This document shows, one piece after another, positions 33,851 to 43,273 of a stretch of DNA of 64,000 nt. The translations under genes and the position numbers were made by a program. The notes beneath the pieces are model-generated. The model was not told the origin of the DNA and did not search any database. It saw nothing but the letters and a program-made list of their open reading frames with translations. Each line of letters starts with the position of its first letter. Position 1 is the stretch's first letter. Source of the DNA: Spirochaetaceae bacterium (GTDB taxonomy: Bacteria; Spirochaetota; Leptospiria; Leptospirales; Leptonemataceae); contig PCBI01000016.1 in assembly GCA_002730875.1 (NCBI GenBank), forward strand, positions 124,001 to 188,000, written 5' to 3'.

Positions 33851-34999
33851 TCAGTACTTCAGATCTTTGATCTGGAAGTCTTCGCCCAGAATGAATGTGC
33901 CGCTGATGTCCAGCGGCTGCCGAAGAAAGAACACCCGCTCTCGGGAGCGTCCGGTTTTGAAGGCAATGCGCCTTGCCACAGAGAAACTGCCGGATCGCTC
34001 CAGGACAACGCTCTCTGGCAGGGGCTTTCGTTCGTAGTTATCTGCGTACAGAACTTCGGTGCCGCTACCGTGCAGGAACTGTTTCACCCGGCCGGCCAGT
34101 CCTCCCCGCTCGGTGCCGTTCTGCACATCCATAGGAAAGGAGGCGGTATCCAGGGCGCCGGTGCGCATTTCCTGCATAAACTCTTCATAATGCTCTTCAC
34201 AGCGTTCTTCGTTTACGCCCAATCGCTTTTCGTACGGATTTGTGGGATCGTCTTCGAACTGCAGCGGAGTTTCCAGAACAAATACATCCAGCTCTTCTTC
34301 GGTGGCAAAATATATGAGCAAGGAACTAAATTCCTCACTGGTAAGATCCGTTTCGGCGAGGCTATGTAGGAATTCGGTTACACCCTCCCCTTCCAGGAAA
34401 TCCTGCTTTCCATTCAATTGCCACAGTAGATTGAGTATGATGCTTTCCGTACGAAACAATCGGTCCAACTGCGCCAGGTGATCCGAACCTCTTTCCAGGG
34501 GTATTGCGCCGTGAGAGAACTCCATGGCCTGCCGTCCCGTGAAAAACTGAATTCCGTGGGGATACTGAAACTTGCTTTCTTTGATAACCACCGGCTGCGG
34601 CAGAAAAACGTGCATTCCGCCGAGGAAATCTATAAAGCGGGCCATGTTGCTTTCCGTGAAATACAGATTGTAGTTCGCTCCCGTACCCACCCAATCCCGA
34701 AACCGATCCGCGGAAAAGGCGGACATGGTGGAGATATTGTTTTGCTCGTCCGGATAATGGCTGGCTGTATTCAAAAAATAGAACACGGCCTTCTTCTCTG
34801 CCGGATACATCATCAATCGAGCCATGCTCAGAAGACTGCCGTCTTGCTCTTTCTGTACCGAAAATCGAATCGAAAAAGGCTCTTCATCCGCAATCCGGGC
34901 CGCCACATCATCGGCAAAAAATCCCCGCACCCACTGGAACAGAAAGAAGCCGGCCATGAGTACAGCCAGAAGGATCAAAAACTTAACAAAACGATTCAT
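33851..34999 (-). CDS. LytR/LCP-like membrane protein with LytR_C domain
   Basis: A single N-terminal helix (about 6-24) anchors an extracytoplasmic protein. The middle part (about 50-230) has the outline of a LytR-CpsA-Psr domain: FIDFLGGMHVFLPQ, GRQAMEFSH and DRLFRTESIILNLL. The typical catalytic phrase SIPRD is replaced by the NTASHYPD region, so attachment of glycopolymers to the wall may be lost. The C-terminal part (from about 300, NGTERGGLAGRVKQFL to EDFQIKDL) fits the LytR_C domain. It follows flhA by 125 bases and probably forms a transcript with rsfS. Confidence 0.75.
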   Translation of the reverse strand: MNRFVKFLILLAVLMAGFFLFQWVRGFFADDVAARIADEEPFSIRFSVQKEQDGSLLSMARLMMYPAEKKAVFYFLNTASHYPDEQNNISTMSAFSADRFRDWVGTGANYNLYFTESNMARFIDFLGGMHVFLPQPVVIKESKFQYPHGIQFFTGRQAMEFSHGAIPLERGSDHLAQLDRLFRTESIILNLLWQLNGKQDFLEGEGVTEFLHSLAETDLTSEEFSSLLIYFATEEELDVFVLETPLQFEDDPTNPYEKRLGVNEERCEEHYEEFMQEMRTGALDTASFPMDVQNGTERGGLAGRVKQFLHGSGTEVLYADNYERKPLPESVVLERSGSFSVARRIAFKTGRSRERVFFLRQPLDISGTFILGEDFQIKDLKY

Positions 35000-35124
35000 C
35001 TAAAAAGTTCTCCACTAACTGACACCCGGACAGCCGCGAATCCACGGTCGGCCATCAGTTCAACGCCGGATTTCGCTCCCGTAGCCCCGAGCCGATCCGA
35101 TATACGCTATTCCTGGGCGCCGGA

Positions 35125-37266
35125 TCAGGCCTGAGCGGCGGCCATTTCTTCCTCCGATCGGCTACGCAGGCTTAGCTGGCTTACCGCTTCCACTTCAACG
35201 TCCGAAGGAATCTCCTCATGGGCCAGTACTGCGAAGTTTCTAATGGGAAACAGGCGTTCAAGTATATAAAAGATACCGGCCCGCACCGCCGAACTCGTGA
35301 GAAAGACGGCGTTGCGGCCCGCATCCTGGGACTTTTTCACTTCATCTTCCAGAGAGTCGCGTAGCGCCACCTGCACTTCGGGCTTGAGGGACATCACAAA
35401 ACCCAGCTCCGGATCACGGTGGATACCTTCCCGCAATCGACGGTCCAGTCCGGGATCCAGGGTAATCACTCGTAGCTTTTTGTCGCTTCCCAGTAGATCG
35501 CCCACGATTTGTCGCTTCAAGGCCTGTCGCACGGATTCGGTAATCAGATACGGATCCCGGGGCTGGCCGCGGTCCAGGTGATCGGATACGGTTTCCAGGA
35601 TTTTGGTCATGTTACGAATGCTTACTCCCTCTTTTAGCAGATTCTTGAGCACCGTCTGCACCTGACCCAGGGTCATACCATCTTTGCCCATAAGTTCATC
35701 CACAACCACCGGATTGTCTTCTCTGACGCTATCGATGATACTTTTGATTTCCTGACGACCCATGATCTCCTGGCTATTCTGCTGAATAACGCTGGAAAGA
35801 TGCGTGGCAATTACTGTGGAAGGATCCACTACGTCAAAGCCCATGCCTTCCGCTTCCGATTTCTGAGTAGGATCGATCCAGTAGGCTTTGAGGCCGTAGG
35901 TGGGTTCCTGGAAGGAGGCCAGACCTTCCAGCGTTCCGCTGGTGCGCCCCGTGTCGATGGCCATAAGCTTCTCGGGTTCCAGGTTAGAACCGGCAATGGC
36001 GCTTCCCTGGAGTTTAATGTTGTATTCGCCCGCGTCCAGGTTCATATTATCCCTGATTCGCACAGGCGGAACAATAAGACCGCTTTCCATGGCGAAGCGT
36101 CGGCGAAGCCTGGAGATTTGATCCAGAAGAGTCCCGCCCTGCTTGGGATCCACAAGCGGAATCAAGCTGTAGCCGATTTCCACTTCCAGCGGTTCGGTAC
36201 GAAGGTGCTCCAGATAGGACTCGGGCTTGCGCTCCTCGGATTTTTCCTGTTCCTGACGGGCCTCCTCTTCCACCGCCTTTTGTTTGCTCTTATCCATCTG
36301 ATAGCCCAGATAGATCAGTCCGCCTCCAAGGGAAGCCATGGCAATTAGAGGAAATCCCGGAAGCAAGCCGGCAAGAATCAAAAAGCCGCCGGTGACATAT
36401 AGAATGCCGGTGTTGGACAGTAGCTGGGTCTTCAGGTCTTCCGGCAGCGAATCCTCGGAGGTGCTTCTGGAAACGATTATACCGGTGGCTGCAGAAATCA
36501 GCAGAGCCGGGATCTGCGATACAAGACCGTCGCCGATGGTGAAGCGGGTGTAGATTTCCAGCGCTTCCGTGAAGGATTCGCCCTGGATCGTTACGCCCAG
36601 AATCAGACCGCCCAGGATATTGATAGCCGTGATTACCAGACCCAGTCGGACATCCCCCTGCACAAACTTGGAAGCACCATCCATGGCCCCATAGAAGTTC
36701 ATCTCGGTCTGAAGAAGATTTCGTCGTTTTCGAGCCTCCCTTTCGTCGATGTAGCCAGCCTGCTGGTCGGAGTCGATGGCCAGCTGCTTACCGGGTAAGG
36801 AATCCAGGGCGAATCGGGCAGCGACTTCGGAAACCCGGGTGGCGCCCTTGGTAATTACAATGATCTGAACCAGGGTAAGGATCAGAAAGATGATGATCCC
36901 CACCACGTAAGAGCCCATGGAGTTTCCGCCGCCCACAACAAAGGAACCGAAAGCGCTGACCAGGGCGCTATCCGCCTGATCGCCTTCGGTCAGAATCATT
37001 CTGGTGGTGGAAATATTCACCGCCAGGCGATAGATGGTCGTGATCAAGAGCAACGTGGGAAAGGCGGTAAACTCCGCCGGACTATTGGTCCCCAGGGAAG
37101 TCATAAGAATCAGAATGGCCGAAAGCAAACTTATAGCAATCAGCACATCCAGAATCATCCCCGGAAGGGGTACAATGATCAAGACCAGGATGAAGACTAC
37201 ACCCAGGCCCAGTACGGTTTCGGTGCTCTTGAAGTGTTTGGTTAATTGCTCTAGAAGCTCTTTCAT
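35125..37266 (-). CDS. flhA: Flagellar export protein FlhA
   Basis: FlhA is the main export gate of the flagellar type III system. The N-terminal half has eight or so membrane helices, including GLGVVFILVLIIVPLPG, and the conserved FHIPEP region with RVSEVAARFALDSLPGKQLAIDSDQQAGYIDEREARKRR. The C-terminal cytoplasmic half (from about 350) has the typical DP..VIATHLSSVI, LTEGD and PVV-related blocks. The length of 713 residues is usual. It overlaps flhB by four bases (ATGA) and ends the flagellar block. Confidence 0.97.
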   Translation of the reverse strand: MKELLEQLTKHFKSTETVLGLGVVFILVLIIVPLPGMILDVLIAISLLSAILILMTSLGTNSPAEFTAFPTLLLITTIYRLAVNISTTRMILTEGDQADSALVSAFGSFVVGGGNSMGSYVVGIIIFLILTLVQIIVITKGATRVSEVAARFALDSLPGKQLAIDSDQQAGYIDEREARKRRNLLQTEMNFYGAMDGASKFVQGDVRLGLVITAINILGGLILGVTIQGESFTEALEIYTRFTIGDGLVSQIPALLISAATGIIVSRSTSEDSLPEDLKTQLLSNTGILYVTGGFLILAGLLPGFPLIAMASLGGGLIYLGYQMDKSKQKAVEEEARQEQEKSEERKPESYLEHLRTEPLEVEIGYSLIPLVDPKQGGTLLDQISRLRRRFAMESGLIVPPVRIRDNMNLDAGEYNIKLQGSAIAGSNLEPEKLMAIDTGRTSGTLEGLASFQEPTYGLKAYWIDPTQKSEAEGMGFDVVDPSTVIATHLSSVIQQNSQEIMGRQEIKSIIDSVREDNPVVVDELMGKDGMTLGQVQTVLKNLLKEGVSIRNMTKILETVSDHLDRGQPRDPYLITESVRQALKRQIVGDLLGSDKKLRVITLDPGLDRRLREGIHRDPELGFVMSLKPEVQVALRDSLEDEVKKSQDAGRNAVFLTSSAVRAGIFYILERLFPIRNFAVLAHEEIPSDVEVEAVSQLSLRSRSEEEMAAAQA

Positions 37267-38477
37267 GCTCCGGCCCTCTGCCTGAATTTAGTAAGTCTGG
37301 AGAAGATCACACTGACGGCACGATACAGATTTTCCGGGATTTCCTGCCCAATCTCCACGTCCCGAAACAGTGTGCGCGCCAGCAGCGGATTCTCTTCGAT
37401 AGGCACATTGTTCTGCTGGGCTCGCTTTCGAATGCTGAAGGCCAGCTGATCGGTTCCTTTTGCGATGACCATGGGAGCGTTGGACTCGAGCTGATCATAA
37501 CGCAGGGCCACAGCGTAGTGTGTCGGGTTGGTAATCACCACATCCGCCCTGGGTACTTCATCCAGCATGTTCTTTTGCTGGCGCATCTCGTAGGCCCGCT
37601 CCCGTTGACGCTGCTTTAAGAGCGGATCCCCTTCTTCGTCCTTTCGTTCCCGTTTGGCTTCTGCAGTTGTAATCTTCAGATTTTCGATGTATTCGAATCT
37701 CTGATAGAAGTAATCCGGAATCGATATAATCAGGAGTAGAACCCCGCAAAGAAGAAGTAGCTTCAAAGCCACAGTGGCAAATATGGTTACCGCCTGGGTA
37801 AGTCCCATTCCCGAAGCCTTCAACATGGGAATAAAGTCATCTACAATAACAAGATACGCCACTCCGGTGATGATCAGCATTTGCACAATCACCTTCAACA
37901 GGTTGAACAGGTTTCGACGAACCGGAAGGACCTTTTTGATATCCGGCTTCATTCGATCGGCTCGGAATTGTATGGCCTGCAGCGAAAACATCAGGCCCAC
38001 CTGAACCAGGTTTCCCACCACGCCCATGACGATGGTGATCCCCAGTATGGGCAGTAGAATCATCCCGGTTTGATAGAAAAGATCCTTCATCAAGACCTGA
38101 AGTTCTTCGATTCCAAACACTCCCTGCTGCGTCGCGATGAGGCCGAAGTATCGACTGAACATCTCGCCAATCCGTTGTACCATGTAGGTGCCAAAAAGAA
38201 AGAGCATCAAGACCCCGCCGATGAGAATGGCAGAGCCGGCCATATCCTGGCTTTTGGGGACGTTACCTTTGTCCCTTTCTTCGCGTTTACGTCTTTCGCT
38301 GGGCTCTTCGGTTCGGCCCTCGTCTTCCGCGGCAAAGAGCTGCAGGTCCAGCGCTTCGCCGGGCGCGACTTCGAAAGAGACAGCCCGACTGGCAAACTCT
38401 ATGCCGCCACTGAAATCTGGCCGGAGCAATAGAAGGCACTTACGCTCTTCGGCTTCGGTTAGCGCTTTAGCCAGCAT
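37263..38477 (-). CDS. flhB: Flagellar export switch protein FlhB
   Basis: FlhB controls the switch from rod/hook to filament export by self-cleavage. The cleavage motif NPTH is at 317-320, and the surrounding ADVVITNPTHYAVALRYD is canonical. Four membrane helices (about 82-103, 135-163, 193-213 and 228-252) precede it. The N-terminus has an extension of about 50 residues before LFAAEDEGRTEEPSERRK; spirochaete FlhB proteins such as that of Treponema carry a similar extension, which supports the long start. It overlaps fliR by 11 bases and flhA by four. Confidence 0.97.
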   Translation of the reverse strand: MLAKALTEAEERKCLLLLRPDFSGGIEFASRAVSFEVAPGEALDLQLFAAEDEGRTEEPSERRKREERDKGNVPKSQDMAGSAILIGGVLMLFLFGTYMVQRIGEMFSRYFGLIATQQGVFGIEELQVLMKDLFYQTGMILLPILGITIVMGVVGNLVQVGLMFSLQAIQFRADRMKPDIKKVLPVRRNLFNLLKVIVQMLIITGVAYLVIVDDFIPMLKASGMGLTQAVTIFATVALKLLLLCGVLLLIISIPDYFYQRFEYIENLKITTAEAKRERKDEEGDPLLKQRQRERAYEMRQQKNMLDEVPRADVVITNPTHYAVALRYDQLESNAPMVIAKGTDQLAFSIRKRAQQNNVPIEENPLLARTLFRDVEIGQEIPENLYRAVSVIFSRLTKFRQRAGA

Positions 38478-39300
38478 TGGGGCCTCCCGGCCGGGCTTTG
38501 GGCCAGGTATCGAACATCTCGCCGATGACGTCGTACATGGAGGCGAAAGAATCGCGCATTAAAGGAACAATAACAGGGAGTACCGTAATTAGAACCAGAA
38601 GACCCACCGTAATGTTTACCTGGATACCCATATTCATCAGGTTGAGTTGCGGCGCGGCCCGACCCATAATTCCCAGCATCACAGAGCTTATGAATAGAAT
38701 GCCCATCATGGGGATGCCGATACGAAGCGCTGTGAGAAACATCACCCCGAAGGATTCATCCATGTAGTTGAGAATGCCTCCACTGGTCTGTCCATCGATG
38801 ATGATGGTAGGCACCGCCACGAAGGAATAGCCCACAGCACGAATCAGATGCAAATATGCCGGCGCATAGACTCCGTCCACTTCGAAAGGCACCGCCAGAA
38901 AGAGCAGAGTTCCGATCAGGTTTTTCAGGGTGCCCATTACGGGAATGGATACCTGAGCCTGGGGATCGAGAACCTCGGAGAAGGAAATACCCATTTGCAG
39001 AGAAAAGAATTCGCCGGCCAACTGAAAGGCGGCAAAGAGTAGCTGGATCATGAATCCCATGATCGTGCCCATGAACACCTGGGAAAGAATCTCGAGGATA
39101 AAGGGCCCCATTTGCTGTGGTGGCGCGTTTAGATGGTTGGCGACAATAGGATACAGAACAAAGGAAAGCATTATGGAAATCACCATCTGAGAGCGATAAC
39201 CCACGGCCTGCGAATTGAATATCGGAGTAGTGAATATCAACCCGGCTACTCGAGCAAGTATCAATACGTAGTAGAGTAGTCCTGTGGACAGCGCTTCCAT
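38467..39300 (-). CDS. fliR: Flagellar export protein FliR
   Basis: FliR is part of the FliPQR export-gate core. Six hydrophobic segments and the family blocks RVAGLIFTTPIFNSQAVGYR, LAGEFFSLQMGISFSEVLDPQAQVSIPVMG and NLMNMGIQVNITVGLLVL are visible. GAGGAGG lies upstream on the minus strand but about 14 bases from the ATG. A 151-base gap with a large hairpin separates it from fliQ, unusual for this normally tight gene set. Confidence 0.96.
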   Translation of the reverse strand: MEALSTGLLYYVLILARVAGLIFTTPIFNSQAVGYRSQMVISIMLSFVLYPIVANHLNAPPQQMGPFILEILSQVFMGTIMGFMIQLLFAAFQLAGEFFSLQMGISFSEVLDPQAQVSIPVMGTLKNLIGTLLFLAVPFEVDGVYAPAYLHLIRAVGYSFVAVPTIIIDGQTSGGILNYMDESFGVMFLTALRIGIPMMGILFISSVMLGIMGRAAPQLNLMNMGIQVNITVGLLVLITVLPVIVPLMRDSFASMYDVIGEMFDTWPKARPGGPNAG

Positions 39301-39331
39301 ATAGTTAGTCGATTTCCTCCTCGTTCTCTAT

Positions 39332-39374
39332 CCAGGGAGGGGCCGCAAGGCTTGGCCCGGGTATCCCTTCCTGG
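39332..39374 (-). other. Large hairpin in the fliQ-fliR gap
   Basis: CCAGGGAGGG (39332-39341) pairs with CCCTTCCTGG (39365-39374) with one wobble, enclosing an inner GGCC/GGCC stem. No T-run follows on either strand, so it is more likely an mRNA processing or attenuation element than a terminator. Confidence 0.5.
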
Positions 39375-39451
39375 CTAATCGTCGTTTTGGCGCATCAGGA
39401 AATATCGCCTCTCGGCAAACCGCGCCTTTTAGTTTCGCTTGCGGCGTTGCT

Positions 39452-39715
39452 TCAGAACCGCCGTATTAGCTCAAAGACTTCAACGGTGTAGTCCACCGTG
39501 GTATGGATTATATAGGCCGAAAAAACCATAATCGCCAGAAATACAGCGATAAGTTTGGGTACAAAGGTCAGCGTCTGTTCCTGGATCGATGTTGTGGTCT
39601 GTAGTATAGAAATCACCAGACCGGTTATCATGCTCAGGATCAGCATGGGCCCGGCCGCCTTCATGGTTACAATCAATGCATCGTGAATGAGTTTAATGGC
39701 GTCTGTTTCCAGCAT
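39452..39715 (-). CDS. fliQ: Flagellar export protein FliQ
   Basis: A two-helix protein of 87 residues that helps form the FliPQR channel. The pattern LIHDALIVTMKAAGPMLILSMITGLVISILQTTTSIQEQTLTFVPKL is typical, with the T.IQEQTL.F.PK motif between the two membrane segments. Length and order after fliP are normal. Upstream GGAGATT-type sequence is a plausible ribosome-binding site. Confidence 0.96.
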   Translation of the reverse strand: MLETDAIKLIHDALIVTMKAAGPMLILSMITGLVISILQTTTSIQEQTLTFVPKLIAVFLAIMVFSAYIIHTTVDYTVEVFELIRRF

Positions 39716-39767
39716 ATGAATCTCCTAATTTCAGACTTTCGCTTCCTTGTTCTTTGTATTCCAACCC

Positions 39768-40547
39768 CTACGCCGAATAAGAGAGCACCAGGTTGTATGT
39801 GATCAGATGCCAGCCGTCCACGAGAATAAACAATATGATCTTGAATGGCAGCGAGATCATGGCCGGCGGTAGCATGATCATACCCATGGACATCAGCGTG
39901 GAGGCCACCACCAGATCGATTACAATGAATGGAACGAATATAACGATTCCAATAATGAAAGCCTTTTTGATCTCGGAGAGCATAAAGGCCGGAATGAGAA
40001 TGTAGGTGTCGATGTCGTCGATGCTTTTGATTTCGTTTCTATCCTTGCCGGACATTTCTACGAACAGGGCTATTTCGCTGGCTCCGTCTTTTCCGATCTG
40101 TCGGATCATGAAACCGCGAAACGGTTTTACCCCTTCCTGGACGAATTCGGTGGTGCTCATCCCATCCCCGTCCAGATACGGAGTCAGAGCTACTTTGTTG
40201 AACTCCTGAATTGTGGGAGCCATAATAAAGATCGTAAGAAAGATAGCCAGGCCAAAGAGAACCTGGTTGGGAGGCATGTTCTGGAGCGAAAGGGCTCTTC
40301 GCACGAAGTCGAATACGATGACCACTTTGGTGAAACTGGTCATCATCATGATGATGGCCGGCGCCAGGCTGAGGAAGGTCACCAGCATGATCAGCATCAA
40401 GGATGTGGAGGCTTCCTGCCCGTTTCTGGCGGAGCGGATCCCGTCGATAACGGGCAAAGATATGTCCGGTATGGCCTGGGCCATCAATGAACCCGGAAGC
40501 AGCAAACAGGCTGCCAGTACTATGAATTTAAGAATGCGGCGCTGCAT
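39768..40547 (-). CDS. fliP: Flagellar export protein FliP
   Basis: FliP is the central core of the export channel. A cleavable signal peptide (about 1-24, ending LMAQA) is followed by blocks [51 protein letters not shown] and [29 protein letters not shown]. The length of 259 residues is typical. It lies 52 bases before fliQ. Confidence 0.97.
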   Translation of the reverse strand: MQRRILKFIVLAACLLLPGSLMAQAIPDISLPVIDGIRSARNGQEASTSLMLIMLVTFLSLAPAIIMMMTSFTKVVIVFDFVRRALSLQNMPPNQVLFGLAIFLTIFIMAPTIQEFNKVALTPYLDGDGMSTTEFVQEGVKPFRGFMIRQIGKDGASEIALFVEMSGKDRNEIKSIDDIDTYILIPAFMLSEIKKAFIIGIVIFVPFIVIDLVVASTLMSMGMIMLPPAMISLPFKIILFILVDGWHLITYNLVLSYSA

Positions 40548-40654
40548 ACGTTACCCCTGTGGCAGGGGTGTAGCACAGGCCATCCCACGTACAAGCAAAA
40601 AAAATTATGTCGCATATTTCCGAACCGTCCGATACGGCCCGGTGAGAGGAATCT

Positions 40655-41617
40655 CTAGCCCGGTTCTTCGGTGGGCCTGCTTTTGGAAACCGCCCGAAGA
40701 CGACGGTTCTGCTGCTTGAGCAATTCTTCCAGATCTTCCATGGGAACATCATCTGTTGCCTGGCGCCCTTTCAGAATGGAATGGAAGTCGGCGCGGCGAT
40801 TGGGCTCGGATCCCCGGGATTTCCAGAGTCTGAAGTCGGTGCTCTTGAGTAGTCCCTGTAAACCCTGTAAGAAGTTATCCGCCGGCTCTGGCTTATTCTC
40901 CTCCCAGAGACGAATTCGGTCGGCGACGGTGGCATCTTCGATGTTCTGCAGTAATCGGACACCCTGATCGCTCACTCCGAGCACGATCAACTGTCCGGCC
41001 ATATCCACTACCTGCATGTATTTTCCAGGCATAAGGCTGATCGAAGCCACCACGCGTAAAGGTCCCCCGTCGGCGCTGGAGACGATGCCAGATTTCTTCT
41101 TCATGAAACGAACCAAGCCGTAAAATCCGCCGGCCATAAGACCCATGAACAGTACAAACCGAATAAAGAGAGAAAAGAAGGACGGGCCTTCCTGCGTGGC
41201 AAACATCCTGGAGGCGGTGGGACTGTCTTGCCCGGCTCCGGTGGGTGTCGCCCGGGACTCCTGGGCGGAGTTATCTCCCCGCTGGCCAGCATCCCGACCT
41301 TCCTCCGACCCCGGGTTGGCGAAACTCTTGCCTTCCGGACGGCCCTCACCTCGAATACTCTCCATCCAGGCGCGATCAATGTCCTGCATCCCGCCGGAGT
41401 TCTGGCTTTCGGATTTGCTTTCGGTCCCGGGAGCTTCCTTTTCCGCTTTTTGCTCTGAATTTTGCTCTGACTTTGGCCTGGAGGATGGCTTTTCCTTTTC
41501 GGCCGACAGCGGCGCAAAGGCGATGCTCAGCAATAAAATAGAAAGAATCCATCGCCAAACCGGTTTTGGCGAACAGGCTCCACCGGAAAGGGGCCTTGCT
41601 GTGGAATTATGTCGCAT
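40655..41617 (-). CDS. fliO: FliO-like flagellar export assembly protein
   Basis: FliO helps assemble the FliP ring. The protein has a leader (about 21-39), a long hydrophilic Glu/Ser/Lys/Pro-rich part, one membrane helix (about 155-180, SLFIRFVLFMGLMAGGFYGLVRF) and a small beta domain with LRVVASISLMPGKYMQVVDMAGQLIVLGVSDQGVRLLQNI, the FliO signature. At 320 residues it is longer than the usual 130-200 because of the periplasmic and C-terminal extensions. First gene of the block. Confidence 0.88.
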   Translation of the reverse strand: MRHNSTARPLSGGACSPKPVWRWILSILLLSIAFAPLSAEKEKPSSRPKSEQNSEQKAEKEAPGTESKSESQNSGGMQDIDRAWMESIRGEGRPEGKSFANPGSEEGRDAGQRGDNSAQESRATPTGAGQDSPTASRMFATQEGPSFFSLFIRFVLFMGLMAGGFYGLVRFMKKKSGIVSSADGGPLRVVASISLMPGKYMQVVDMAGQLIVLGVSDQGVRLLQNIEDATVADRIRLWEENKPEPADNFLQGLQGLLKSTDFRLWKSRGSEPNRRADFHSILKGRQATDDVPMEDLEELLKQQNRRLRAVSKSRPTEEPG

Positions 41618-41765
41618 TAGTTCGAAACATGCAGCCTATTTTGGCCGTGGCAATCCTTTTTTCGTTGCGGGATCGACTGCCGGGTGGCTATGTCTGTCTG
41701 GGCTCGGCCAGATTCAATAATCGAGATGCCTCGAGGGTCTCGGAGACTCCTCCGGATCATTCGAT

Positions 41766-41779
41766 TTGATTCGAATCAA
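41766..41779 (+). promoter_or_regulatory. 14-nt palindrome upstream of a small membrane-protein gene
   Basis: TTGATTCGAATCAA is a perfect inverted repeat 40 bases before the ATG at 41820. It may be an operator; chance is possible. Confidence 0.3.
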
Positions 41780-41819
41780 TCAGGCCCCCACCATCTGAAC
41801 ACTTGCCAAAGGAGGCACC

Positions 41820-42203
41820 ATGCCGATCAAAGCACTTCGAATCATCACCGGACTATTCTTCGTAGTTCTGGGTATTCTGGGGATTCTACCTTCCATTGAA
41901 GAAGGAATCTTCAGCTTGAATAACAACAACATACTCCTGGAGCAGCTCTTTGGAATCATCGAGCTGATTTGCGGGGTAATCCTGCTGGCCGCGCTCTTCA
42001 CTCATGCCAGTCGAAAGACTCTGTACCGCGCTGCCCTGGTGGTATTCGTATTCTGGGTAATCCGGATCGTTCTCGCAAACTTCATTTTTAGCGCCCCTAC
42101 TCTGGCTTTGGCCAGCGGAGCTTTCTGGATCTGGCTACTTCAGCTTCTGGCGCAGATTCAGATCGCCATCAGCGTGTGGGTTCTCAGCAAAGCTTACGAT
42201 TGA
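41820..42203 (+). CDS. Small four-helix membrane protein, unknown function
   Basis: No family recognised. The 127 residues contain four hydrophobic segments (about 7-26, 40-60, 68-88 and 98-120) and few charged residues. A strong AAAGGAGG lies before the ATG, so the start is secure. It is divergent from fliO and ends before a strong hairpin (42277-42305). The length and layout differ from the other small membrane protein at 32832. Confidence 0.7.
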   Translation: MPIKALRIITGLFFVVLGILGILPSIEEGIFSLNNNNILLEQLFGIIELICGVILLAALFTHASRKTLYRAALVVFVFWVIRIVLANFIFSAPTLALASGAFWIWLLQLLAQIQIAISVWVLSKAYD

Positions 42204-42276
42204 TTCCGGGACGGTACAGGCGAAGATCTGTATCAAAATTGACGTGAGACTTTTACTTTGTGAAAGATATTCAATC

Positions 42277-42305
42277 GCCATGGCTACCTCTCCGGTGGCC
42301 ATGGC
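42277..42305. terminator. Strong hairpin between convergent genes
   Basis: Arms at 42277-42288 (GCCATGGCTACC) and 42294-42305 (GGTGGCCATGGC) pair along 12 positions with one wobble and a five-base loop. No T-run follows on either strand. Its place between two tail-to-tail genes suggests a bidirectional stop or an mRNA 3' end. Confidence 0.5.
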
Positions 42306-42466
42306 GGCCGTCGGTCTGTAGCGTTGCCCCTGCGTTCTGATTCCTGGCCTGCAGGTTCACGATGCGGAATATTGGAGAATACCCTGCCATGGGATTGGAA
42401 TCTTGCCGCCAGAAATCGTCGGAGCATCAAACGGCGTAGACACCTAAAGAAACTGAAACCCGCTCA

Positions 42467-43273
42467 TCATAGAAACCAGAATCGCTTTCCTGTCTGAAAA
42501 TCCTCTACGCCCTTTTTCATACTTTCGCTTTCAATAACCGGATAGGTATTGGCCGCTTCCCGTTGCAGAGCTTCTTCCAGAGGTAGATGCATTCCTTCTA
42601 TTGCCGAGGCCAGATCTGCCCGAAGAGCATCCACCGGCTGCTGCAGAATCTGTTCGGCCATACGAAAAGCGCGCTGCAACCCCTTTCCTTTTTCCGTGAG
42701 CTCCCATACAAGACCTATTTCGTAGGCTCGTTTTGCGCGAATCCGTTGACCGGTAATGATTAACGGCAACGCCGAGCCCGCTCCCAGAAGCCTGGGTAAA
42801 TAGACGCTACCGCCGTCGATGAGCGGCACTCCCCACCGCCGGCAGGCCACAGAAAACAGGGCCTGCTTTTCGGCGATGCGGATGTGTCCGTGGCAGAATA
42901 ATTCCAGGCCGCCGGCATAAGTATATCCCTGACTGACGGTAATCACCGGCTTCTTTTGAACGATTCGCGAGCCTCCCAGCGGGCCCGCATTCGTGCGAGG
43001 GTATTGTTCCTTTTCGCTTTCGCTGGCATTAACGTTTACCAGGGTTTCCAGAGCGGTGAGATCGGCGCCCGCGCAGAAGGATTTATCCCCCGCTCCGTGC
43101 AGAATGGCCACACCCAGATCGTCATTGTCTCGGAACTCCTGCCAGGCCTGCAAAAACAGATCTGCCATGCCTCCGTTCACTGCATTGTGCAGCTCCGGAC
43201 GATTCATCATGATTTCGAATATCTTGCCATGACCATTATCCACATCGTGGATTCTTGTGATTAGCTCTGCCAT
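42467..43273 (-). CDS. Enoyl-CoA hydratase/isomerase-family protein (crotonase fold)
   Basis: The crotonase fold is shown by MNRPELHNAVNGGMADLF, DKSFCAGADL (oxyanion) and AGGLELFCHGHIRIAEKQALFSVACRRWGVPLIDGGSVYLPRLLG. The first catalytic Glu is kept in GGLEL. At the second Glu position (usual Q/LPE) the sequence reads VAC. The variant CRRWGVPLIDGG is common in a crotonase subgroup of uncertain substrate. The start ATG overlaps the stop of the upstream gene by one base (TAATG). It ends the mtnP operon. Confidence 0.85.
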   Translation of the reverse strand: MAELITRIHDVDNGHGKIFEIMMNRPELHNAVNGGMADLFLQAWQEFRDNDDLGVAILHGAGDKSFCAGADLTALETLVNVNASESEKEQYPRTNAGPLGGSRIVQKKPVITVSQGYTYAGGLELFCHGHIRIAEKQALFSVACRRWGVPLIDGGSVYLPRLLGAGSALPLIITGQRIRAKRAYEIGLVWELTEKGKGLQRAFRMAEQILQQPVDALRADLASAIEGMHLPLEEALQREAANTYPVIESESMKKGVEDFQTGKRFWFL

